Positions 1-5,559 of a stretch of DNA of 5,559 bases are shown piece by piece. Location: assembly GCA_020355945.1 (NCBI GenBank), contig CP070627.1, forward strand, positions 5,815,299-5,820,857. Direction: 5' to 3'. The position numbers were made by a program, and so were the translations under genes. The first letter of the stretch is position 1; each line of letters starts with the position of its first letter. This stretch comes from Candidatus Aminicenantota bacterium (lineage in GTDB: Bacteria > Acidobacteriota > Aminicenantia > UBA2199). Below the pieces are notes generated by a model. The model was not told the DNA's origin, made no database searches, and worked only from the letters and a program-made list of their open reading frames with translations.

Positions 1-55
1 TTGTGATTTGTAATTTGTTTGTAATTTGTATTTTGTAATTTGTAATTTTCTACTA
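1..55. repeat. TTTGTAA heptamer array downstream of the NuoE-NuoF gene
   Basis: On the plus strand this is a degenerate tandem array of the 7-base unit TTTGTAA with one TTTGTGA and a partial TTTG unit, ending in TTTTCTACTA at 46-55. The array inside the NuoF coding region has the same unit, the same partial TTTG, the same orientation and nearly the same terminal ten bases, so the two are copies of one repeat family. It begins at or before the window edge, so its full extent is unknown. It lies 21 bases beyond the stop codon of the fusion gene. The rest of the interval (56-76) shows no hairpin followed by a T run, so no terminator is visible and the operon may continue leftward. Confidence 0.85.
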
Positions 56-76
56 CATGAAGGGCCTTGATTAAAC

Positions 77-2608
77 TCATGTGACTTCCACCGCCTCATT
101 AGGACATACCCCCCTACACGTGCCACACTTAATACATTTTTCTTGTATTATTTCGTGCTTTTTATAGGGTGTAATAGGAATGGCTTTTGCCGGGCACTGT
201 TGGGCACAGATCGTACAGCCGATACACTTGCCGGTAATAGAATAAGTAATGAGCGCTTTGCAGCGTTTCGCCGGACAGGTTCCCTTTAGATGAGCTTCGT
301 ATTCTTCTCTAAAATATCGAAGAGTCGTCAGGACAGGATTCGGGGCTGTTTTCCCTAAACCGCACAGACTGCCTTGCTTTGTTTTACGGGCAATCTCTTC
401 CAGGTTCTTTAAGTCCTGGTTGGTCCCTTTCCCCACGCATAGATTCTCAAGGATATCCAGCATCAGTCGTGTGCCGATACGACAAAAGGTACATTTTCCA
501 CAGGATTGACTGCAAGTGAACGTAAGAAAATAGCGGGCAATGTCTACCATGCAGTCAGTGTCGTCCATTACCAATAAGCCGCCTGAGCCCATCATGGCAC
601 CAACCTTTGTGAGGTCTTCATAATCAACCCGGGTATGTGCCAGTTCAGCCGGCACGCATCCGCCGGAAGGTCCCCCGATCTGCACGGCTTTAAAAGGCCT
701 ATCATTTTCAATACCACCGCCGATTTCTTCTACAATCTCATGAATAGTGATCCCCATGGGTACCTCGATAAGACCGCCGCGAACGATTTTCCCTGCTAAT
801 GAGAATACTTTAGTGCCTTTACTCTTATCAGTACCCATTTTAGCAAAGGCTTCCGGCCCGTTTCGCAAAATCCAGGGCACGGTGGCAAAGGTCTCACAAT
901 TGTTGACTAATGTGGGCTGATCCCACAACCCTTTTTGAGCAGGATAAGGCGGACGAAACCTGGGCATCCCCCGCTTCCCTTCTATTGATGCAATAAGCGC
1001 TGTCTCCTCCCCGCAAACAAACGCACCGGCACCTTCCATGATCTTTAAATTGCCTTCGGACTCCGTGAAGCATAGGGGGGCGCTTTTTGAAAAAACTGCC
1101 CCCTCTAATAGGCCGGGGCTGCCAGCCCCCCCCCCGCAAAAACTTTTAATAGGAGGCTCCTTTGGATGGGTAATCCTTGTTTCCGGTATTTGTAATTTGT
1201 AATTTGTAATTTGTTTGTAATTTGTAATTTGTAATTTGTGATTTTTTACTAATAGGTCCCCCATGCCATGAGACCCCTGGCACTGCTGGATGGCGGCCTT
1301 TACTCTTTGTACTGCTAACGGGTATTCGGCGCGAATATAAAAATACCCCTCAGAAGCGCCCACAGCGTACGCACAGATAAGCATACCTTCGATCACTCTA
1401 AAGGGATAGGACTCCAGGATCATCCGGTCCATGAAAGCCCCGGGATCGCCTTCATCGCCATTGCAGATAATAAATTTTTTCTCACCTTTTGCCTGGCGAG
1501 TTTCTTGTAATTTTTGCCAGGTGGAGAACCCTGCCCCTCCCCTACCCCTTAACCCACTCATCTTGATCTGTTCGATAATTTCCTCCGGGGAAAATCTCGC
1601 CAGGCATTGTTCTAATGCTTTAAAACCTCCTTTTGAACGGTATTCTTCAATATCGAGCGGGTCCATTTGACCGGAATGCTCGGTGGCAATATGCTGTTGT
1701 CTGCCGATAAAGGCTTCGATATTGGGATCACGCGTATGAAGCTCATGACGCATCAATCCATTAAAACGGTTACCTTCAAGGATATTTTCCATCATATTTA
1801 ATGCCGCATTTTTAATTCGTTTGCCAAATGTTTTTGGTTTAAAGTGCCTGAGTACAATGTTCTTCACTTCTTCCGGCTGAACCTTATCATAGAGTACCGG
1901 TTCTTTGTCTGGCAAACACACTTCCAACAGCGGGGCACGATGACACATGCCCACACATCCAACCCGTTTCACCCGGGTATGCACTCCGGTTCCCTGGAAA
2001 CATTTTTCCAAAGCCTGCTGTACTTTGCCGCTGCCGCTGGCAATACAGCAAGACCCTAACCCGATCTTGATTTCACTGTCTTCTGGCGTATCCTCTTTAC
2101 CATCTTTGATGGAATCACTTCTTTTGCCCTGGTAAGAAAGAAAATCGTTAATAATATTTGCCACTTTATCGGGTTTAACTTTCCCATAAGTCACATTGTC
2201 GATTTGCACTACCGGCGCCAGGGTGCAGCAGCCCAGGCAGGCTACTTTTTGCAGGGTAAATTGACCTCCGGGGTCTGTATCTTGATTCTCTTTAATACTC
2301 AATTCCCGGCGAAACGCCTCTAACACCAAATCCGCACCTTTTACATGGCAGGCAGTACCAGTACAAACATGAATAATGTGTTCTCCCACCGGCGTATGCC
2401 GGAATTGGGGGTAAAATGTTGAGATACCGGTAATGGCAGCAGGGGTAATTTCCGTAATCTCGCATATTCGCCGCAGGGCGAATTCCGGTAGATAATTAAA
2501 TTTTTTTTGCAGGGCATGCAAAAGGGGAATCACATCCCCGGGACTGGTACCGATCTCAGCCACGATGCGGTCTATTTCCAAATTAATATTTTCCGTTTCC
2601 GATCTCAC
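77..2608 (-). CDS. NuoE-NuoF fusion: NADH-oxidising flavin/Fe-S subunit (HydC-HydB / HndA-HndC type)
   Basis: Predicted cytoplasmic NAD(P)H:acceptor oxidoreductase subunit of 843 residues. Residues 1-158 are a NuoE/HydC [2Fe-2S] domain (C82, C87, C124, C128). Residues 180-257 are a second thioredoxin-like [2Fe-2S] domain with C187/C188, C218 and C222, as at the N-terminus of HydB/HndC. The NuoF core runs from about 285 to 775, with the FMN/NADH glycine loop GLRGRGGAGF (352-361), CNGDEGDPGAF (382-392), GAGAFVCGEETAL (526-538) and the N3-type [4Fe-4S] ligands C703, C706, C709 and C749. Residues 785-840 form a 2[4Fe-4S] ferredoxin domain (C795/798/801/805 and C825/828/831/835). The second [2Fe-2S] domain and C-terminal ferredoxin fit HydB/HndC (bifurcating or NADP-reducing hydrogenases) rather than complex I NuoF. 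Residues about 456-519 are a repeat-derived insert. The GTG start is chosen because it begins the NuoE domain at the normal place and overlaps the upstream stop as GTGA; a weak GAGA lies 8 bases before it. The electron partner is not in the window. Confidence 0.93.
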   Translation of the reverse strand: MRSETENINLEIDRIVAEIGTSPGDVIPLLHALQKKFNYLPEFALRRICEITEITPAAITGISTFYPQFRHTPVGEHIIHVCTGTACHVKGADLVLEAFRRELSIKENQDTDPGGQFTLQKVACLGCCTLAPVVQIDNVTYGKVKPDKVANIINDFLSYQGKRSDSIKDGKEDTPEDSEIKIGLGSCCIASGSGKVQQALEKCFQGTGVHTRVKRVGCVGMCHRAPLLEVCLPDKEPVLYDKVQPEEVKNIVLRHFKPKTFGKRIKNAALNMMENILEGNRFNGLMRHELHTRDPNIEAFIGRQQHIATEHSGQMDPLDIEEYRSKGGFKALEQCLARFSPEEIIEQIKMSGLRGRGGAGFSTWQKLQETRQAKGEKKFIICNGDEGDPGAFMDRMILESYPFRVIEGMLICAYAVGASEGYFYIRAEYPLAVQRVKAAIQQCQGSHGMGDLLVKNHKLQITNYKQITNYKLQIPETRITHPKEPPIKSFCGGGAGSPGLLEGAVFSKSAPLCFTESEGNLKIMEGAGAFVCGEETALIASIEGKRGMPRFRPPYPAQKGLWDQPTLVNNCETFATVPWILRNGPEAFAKMGTDKSKGTKVFSLAGKIVRGGLIEVPMGITIHEIVEEIGGGIENDRPFKAVQIGGPSGGCVPAELAHTRVDYEDLTKVGAMMGSGGLLVMDDTDCMVDIARYFLTFTCSQSCGKCTFCRIGTRLMLDILENLCVGKGTNQDLKNLEEIARKTKQGSLCGLGKTAPNPVLTTLRYFREEYEAHLKGTCPAKRCKALITYSITGKCIGCTICAQQCPAKAIPITPYKKHEIIQEKCIKCGTCRGVCPNEAVEVT
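1076..1103. repeat. Hairpin inside the NuoF insert
   Basis: Inverted repeat: five G (1076-1080) pair with five C (1099-1103), and a T5 run (1084-1088) pairs with an A6 run (1090-1095) near the apex, with one mismatch and one G-T wobble between them. It is part of the coding sequence of the NuoE-NuoF fusion but belongs to the inserted repeat. Such palindromes are typical of small non-autonomous bacterial repeats. A role in mRNA structure is possible but not shown. Confidence 0.6.
1115..1135. repeat. Hairpin and C10 homopolymer inside the NuoF insert
   Basis: GGGGCT (1115-1120), loop GCC, AGCCCC (1124-1129) form a six-pair stem. The C run continues to 1135, giving ten consecutive C (1126-1135), which is ten G on the coding strand. 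Any change in the length of this run that is not a multiple of three would truncate the enzyme before its second glycine-rich motif and the N3 cluster ligands. Confidence 0.65.
2605..2608 (-). promoter_or_regulatory. Stop/start overlap GTGA coupling propeller and NuoE-NuoF genes
   Basis: The TGA that ends the restored propeller frame (2605-2607) shares bases with the GTG start of the NuoE-NuoF fusion (2606-2608). A four-base overlap of this kind usually means translational coupling, in which the ribosome finishing the first gene starts the second. The only Shine-Dalgarno-like sequence before the GTG is a weak GAGA, so coupling may matter here. It depends on ribosomes reaching this stop, which the frameshift at 2911-2914 would prevent unless it is an artefact or is bypassed. 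Confidence 0.7.
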
Positions 2609-2910
2609 TGGTTTATCTCTTTTCCAATGCAGAACAGGTGTTTATCGCCGCGAATATAAATGCGGCCAGGAGAGAATGCCGGGATGGTTACTGCTTTTTC
2701 TCCCAGTTCGCAGGTGCTGATGAGTTGGAATTGTTTATCAGCTTTAAAAATATGCATAACGCCGTTCATATCCATCAGGTAAACCTTATCGCCCACCAGG
2801 ATCGGGGATGAATAAAATCCACGATCAAAGTCGTGTATCCAGTATCTTTCACCGGTTTTACTATTAAAACACGAAACCGAACCGTAACTTGACGCCATGA
2901 AGAGGAAATC

Positions 2911-2914
2911 TTTT
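2911..2914 (-). other. Single-base frameshift site in the propeller gene
   Basis: The coding strand reads ACC AAA AGA TTT in the first frame. Dropping one A gives ACC AAA GAT TTC, which continues the propeller as TKDFLFMASSYG and stays open to the stop at 2605. The shift falls at codon 457, inside a run of four A. Confidence 0.85.
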
Positions 2915-4300
2915 GGTAGCCAATGGACTGGCGACTTCCGAAAGATCATCCTCATATTCCCAGGCAATGGTAGGCTGGTCTCTTAATTTAATAGCGGCTA
3001 AACGGGCATACTCGTTAACCACATATGCCATACCGTCGGCATAAGCAGGAGATGGAGCTATTTCCCCTGACATGCATTCAACCCGCCATAATTCCTGGCC
3101 GGTGCGAGGATCGTAAGAAATCACAAAGGGATTGGAATTGAGTATCGCTTCTGTCCGGGTGCCGGTATTAACCACGATGGGCGACGCCCAGGAAATGTCA
3201 ACATCACGGGGCTTATCATATACCAAAATACCGGTGTCTGTTTTCAGGGCAAGCAAACGTCCCCCGGTTTTTTGATCGTACTGGACCAGCAGTAAATCTT
3301 GATAGGTTATCAGGGAAGAGGCATGGCCGTAATGATTTCCGGGCACACCCAGGTTTTTCGCCCAGATTGGTTTCCCGGCAAAATCAAAGCAGGCGATATC
3401 GCCTGTGGCAAAAATCGCAAACACGCGCTGTCCGTCAGTAGTCATGGTAGGAGCGGCATAGCCGGTGTCGTCAGTTGTTTTGGGTGGTTTATCAGGTGAT
3501 CCCGGGATATTTTTCACTTCCGCCTGCCAGAGGATTTTTCCCGAACCGGCGTCGATACAATAAACCACCTGGTTTTTTTTATCAGCGCCAGAAAGAAAAA
3601 TTTTATTTCCCCATAAAATAGGTGAGTTAAACCCGGGAAGCGGAATAGGAGTTTTCCAGGTTATGTTTTTATTGGATTTCCCGTCCCATTGGGTAGGTAT
3701 ATCGGTATGATAGGCAATGCCATTCCCTTCCGGGCCGCGAAAGCCCGGCCAATTTTTTCTTATTTCATCGATACCGGGAAAGTTTCTTGTTGATGTTTTT
3801 TCTTTCATCATTGCGAAGTTTTTCATTTCGTTTTCTGATAGGATTCCCAGTATAAAAGCCAGTAAAAACAGGCCCAATCCGCTGAAAATAATATATCTGC
3901 GTGATAATAACTTGTTTTCCCAGGTATCATCCGGGTTAGGGCTTTCGCTCAAATCCGGTAATTGAGATTTCAATGAACTCATGTATTTTAGTGCAATTAA
4001 AAAAGCCAGCACAAATACAAAAAGTAAAATACTCCCGGTGCGGATTTGCCATTGATAGGTAAAATAAGCCTTTCGTGCCAGTAGGTCCAGGGCTCTTATT
4101 TGTTCTTTTAGAGCGGTATCATTGGGATTTTCCTGGAGTTTTGCCATTAATTGAGTGATTGCTTTGCTGTTTAACGGATCGATTGATTTAGTTTGAATGT
4201 AGTTAGCAATCAATAGTGTGCTGAGTATTACGGCAAAGACAGCAGCGATGATTGCAACACGTTTAGCAGTATTGTATAACATCTTTACAACTTACCTAAG

Positions 4301-4486
4301 AATGAAAAATTATAAATTAAAAATGGAAACGGTGCCCTTCGGGCAATTTTAGACGCCTTCGGCGGTAAATTTAAACACAAATCAGACACTATTTTCTTTT
4401 TCGCCGAAGGCGTTAAAAAAAGGTCCGAAGGACGTTTATTCCATTTTTCATTTTTCATTTTTCGTTTTTCATTTATAATTTTTATC
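4301..4486. repeat. MITE-like palindromic element with AT-rich inverted arms and four hairpins
   Basis: This fills the gap between the Fe-S gene and the propeller gene. The left arm (4301-4330) and the reverse complement of the right arm (4434-4486) share AAAATTATAAAT and AAAATGG; the right arm also has several 7-base GAAAAAT-type units. Between them are four short hairpins with 4-pair stems and TTC or GAA loops: 4334-4344, 4354-4364, 4402-4412 and 4423-4433. The 12 bases at 4353-4364 are the exact reverse complement of 4402-4413, so the inner pair can also pair with each other and the whole element can fold as one long imperfect cruciform. It has no coding capacity of its own. Its right end overlaps the last codons of the Fe-S gene. 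Confidence 0.75.
4415..4433 (-). terminator. Possible rho-independent terminator within the palindromic element
   Basis: In the direction of transcription, GTCC-TTC-GGAC (4433-4423) is followed by one C and seven T (4421-4415), about 35 bases after the stop of the Fe-S gene. The stem is only four pairs, so termination may be weak and partial. If active it would reduce transcription into the propeller and NuoE-NuoF genes, but no convincing promoter was seen after it. Confidence 0.3.
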
Positions 4487-5559
4487 TTCATCTATCTCAT
4501 CCGGGCTGATTATCCCTAATCTTACTTGTTCATATGGACAATATTTAAAGCATCGCGCGCAGCTCAGGCATGTCCCGGTATCGATTTCATATTCCAATTG
4601 TTTTTTACGAATAGAGAGCCCGATTAGTTTAAGGGAAATGATGAGTCCTAAAAATCCGCCTAGAATCCAGGCACCCCGTTTAAATTTATTTTGAATGGCT
4701 GCTGCTTCGGAAAATAGTTCTTCGGTTGGTTGTCCCGAAGCCCGGAACGCACGGGTCTGTTCGGTTGTTTCTTTCCTTTTGCCGGAATTTTCCAGGTGAA
4801 TCTCCTCTGCCAGTGATACGATAGGATGCTGACGGGAAAGGGGTACATGCAAACGAGAAACAACCCAACCGCTGCCAAATACAATGACAGGAACCAGGAC
4901 CAATAAAATTGCCAGCCGTTTAATTTCAATTTCCTTTTTTTCCTGTGGGAGAAACGTTTCACTGGGTTTTTCGATAGCACCAAAAGGACAGGACTCTTCA
5001 CACAACCTGCAGTTATTACATATCGTCGGAGTAATCTTAACATGCCATTTTGCCAGACGTGACATCCAATCCAGTAGTACTCCATAAGGACAAAAAAACC
5101 GGCAATAGGGACGGGCAATGACTGTACCCAGCATCAGCATGGATATTCCCAAAATAATCATGTTAAAACTGGCCCCAAACCGGAAAAAACCGACAAAAGG
5201 ATCGTATTGACAAATAATAAACCCGGCACCAACAGCAGCAAACAATACCGCCAGTCCAAGATAAATATAAGGGATAATGCTCAAAACACCGGCCAACCAA
5301 TTCGGAACCTTAACCGGCTTGAGAACCACGGCATCCTGGATCGCCCCTAAAGGACAAACCGCCGCACAAAAAGTACGACCAAAATATAACGTAAAAATAA
5401 GCGGGAGAACAAAAAAAGCAACTACGGTGAAAGGAATGACGTAATTAGTATTAAATAAAGCATAAAATACATTTTGAATCGCTCCGATCGAGCAAACACA
5501 ACCTTCCCGGTAAAACCCGAAATAAATCAAACAAAACACCATTAATAAAAAAATCTTCC
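4469..5559 (-). CDS. Membrane 4Fe-4S protein, NapH/NosR C-terminal type (5' end outside window)
   Basis: Predicted membrane electron-transfer protein. Numbering is from the ATG at 5542, but the frame is open to the window edge (KIFLL precedes that Met), so this Met is probably internal and the N-terminus is missing. Hydrophobic helices lie at about 37-55, 85-105, 127-145, 209-228 and 291-310. Cysteine motifs, in order: C15-x-C17; C59xxxC63P and C147xxxC151P, the paired CxxxCP signature of the NapH/NosR/RdxA-like membrane ferredoxins; C175xxCxxCxxxC185P; and a second CxxCxxCxxxCP at C325-C335. These would hold up to two cubane clusters in the ferredoxin motifs plus redox cysteines near the membrane. 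The family passes electrons between quinol, ferredoxin or flavin carriers and periplasmic acceptors, but the partner here is unknown. The last codons (KNYK and TGA) lie in the palindromic repeat, so the native C-terminus may have been altered by its insertion. Confidence 0.85.
   Translation of the reverse strand, partial: KIFLLMVFCLIYFGFYREGCVCSIGAIQNVFYALFNTNYVIPFTVVAFFVLPLIFTLYFGRTFCAAVCPLGAIQDAVVLKPVKVPNWLAGVLSIIPYIYLGLAVLFAAVGAGFIICQYDPFVGFFRFGASFNMIILGISMLMLGTVIARPYCRFFCPYGVLLDWMSRLAKWHVKITPTICNNCRLCEESCPFGAIEKPSETFLPQEKKEIEIKRLAILLVLVPVIVFGSGWVVSRLHVPLSRQHPIVSLAEEIHLENSGKRKETTEQTRAFRASGQPTEELFSEAAAIQNKFKRGAWILGGFLGLIISLKLIGLSIRKKQLEYEIDTGTCLSCARCFKYCPYEQVRLGIISPDEIDEDKNYK

Larger units (their letters stand above)
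1052..1251 (-). repeat. Repeat-derived in-frame insert within the NuoF domain
   Basis: This stretch encodes residues about 453-519 of the NuoE-NuoF fusion. In NuoF-family proteins the corresponding segment is a linker of roughly ten residues between a GLLGKN-like motif and the GAGAFVCGEETAL motif, so the net gain is about 55 residues. On the plus strand the insert has two parts. At 1189-1241 lies a 7-base array: three TTTGTAA units, a partial TTTG, three more TTTGTAA and one TTTGTGA, followed by TTTTTTACTA (1242-1251). At 1052-1186 lies a GC-rich part with hairpins at 1076-1103 and 1115-1129 and a C10 run. Translation gives a low-complexity peptide rich in Q, I, T, N, Y and K, then a Gly/Pro/Ser-rich stretch with two extra cysteines (C491, C513). 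No stop occurs in any of its codons. The left boundary is approximate. Whether the peptide remains in the mature enzyme cannot be seen. Confidence 0.8.
2605..4282 (-). pseudogene. Membrane-anchored PQQ-like beta-propeller protein, frameshifted
   Basis: Removing one A at 2911-2914 gives a continuous 558-residue protein. There are three predicted membrane helices (about 8-27, 84-101 and 130-149). The first loop (28-82) has a short charged helical segment. From residue 178 onward lies a BamB/PQQ-like propeller opening with NWPGFRGPEGNG (177-188) and showing blade motifs GKILW, GKPIW, GQELW and, after the shift, GERYW. With three helices the propeller would face the periplasm. It is probably a binding or scaffold domain; no quinoprotein dehydrogenase catalytic motifs were recognised. 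As sequenced, the first frame stops at 2864 after 472 residues, 15 of them out of frame, and the last 101 residues (2605-2910) continue in the +1 frame without a stop. The ATG at 4282 lacks a strong ribosome site (an AGG lies 12 bases upstream). The restored stop overlaps the next gene's start. The break could be a real mutation, an assembly error or recoding; the intact downstream frame makes an old pseudogene unlikely. Confidence 0.85.

Noticed and set aside
894..1139. 81-codon minus-strand open frame overlapping the NuoF region
   Set aside because: It is in an alternative frame across conserved NuoF coding sequence and the GC-rich insert, with no recognisable protein features.
1189..1241. 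Heptamer array as a CRISPR or origin iteron array
   Set aside because: The 7-base units are directly contiguous with no spacers, and the array lies inside a coding sequence with no replication or Cas genes nearby.
2605..2967. Separate 120-residue gene beginning at an ATG at 2967
   Set aside because: Its first 19 residues are an out-of-frame reading of the propeller gene and the rest continues that propeller, so it is the 3' part of a frameshifted gene.
4285..4491. 68-codon minus-strand open frame starting in the Fe-S gene's 3' end
   Set aside because: It is made entirely of the palindromic repeat (Lys/Asn/Glu-rich start from AT-rich units) and overlaps the preceding gene's end; nothing suggests a real protein.
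5540..5542. ATG at 5542 as the true start of the Fe-S protein
   Set aside because: The frame is open upstream to the window edge with further hydrophobic residues, there is no ribosome site in the few bases available, and the first helix would be cut short.

Overview
The window holds three genes, all read leftward (minus strand), in an order that looks like part of one operon: a membrane 4Fe-4S protein cut by the right edge, then a membrane-anchored PQQ-like beta-propeller protein, then a large flavin/iron-sulfur NADH-oxidising protein. There are no RNA genes, CRISPR arrays or transposase genes.

Right to left. Positions 4469-5559 encode a polytopic protein with NapH/NosR-type cysteine motifs and two ferredoxin-type cluster motifs; its frame is open at the right edge, so the N-terminus is missing. 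The 4301-4486 gap is filled by a palindromic, MITE-like element: AT-rich inverted arms around four short GC-rich hairpins. It reaches into the 3' end of the gene and supplies its last codons and stop. Positions 2605-4282 encode a protein with three membrane helices followed by a beta-propeller; the reading frame is broken by one extra base in an A run (plus-strand T run 2911-2914). Its restored stop overlaps the GTG start of the last gene by four bases. Positions 77-2608 encode an 843-residue fusion of a NuoE/HydC-like domain to a HydB/HndC-like subunit (second [2Fe-2S] thioredoxin-like domain, NuoF core with FMN/NADH site, C-terminal 2[4Fe-4S] ferredoxin domain).

The most unusual signal is inside this last gene. 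About 65 codons (about 1052-1249) between the two conserved halves of the NuoF core are not NuoF sequence. They consist of a 7-base tandem array (TTTGTAA on the plus strand) plus GC-rich hairpins and a run of ten C, read through without a stop. The same array, ending in nearly the same ten bases, lies just past the stop codon at 1-55. The repeat family has therefore landed both between genes and, in frame, inside an enzyme gene, comparable to the in-frame palindromic elements known from Rickettsia.

Together the genes suggest electron transfer between the cytoplasmic NAD(P)H pool and membrane or periplasmic carriers. The NuoEF-like fusion would exchange electrons between NADH and ferredoxin or a hydrogenase-type partner, perhaps encoded beyond the left edge. 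The membrane Fe-S protein and exported propeller would serve a membrane or envelope branch. This is inference from domain content and gene order. The organism is most likely an uncultured anaerobic Gram-negative bacterium. Dense 7-base repeats and spurious ORFs of this type are, from memory, common in Omnitrophota- and Planctomycetes-like metagenome assemblies, but lineage cannot be settled from this window.
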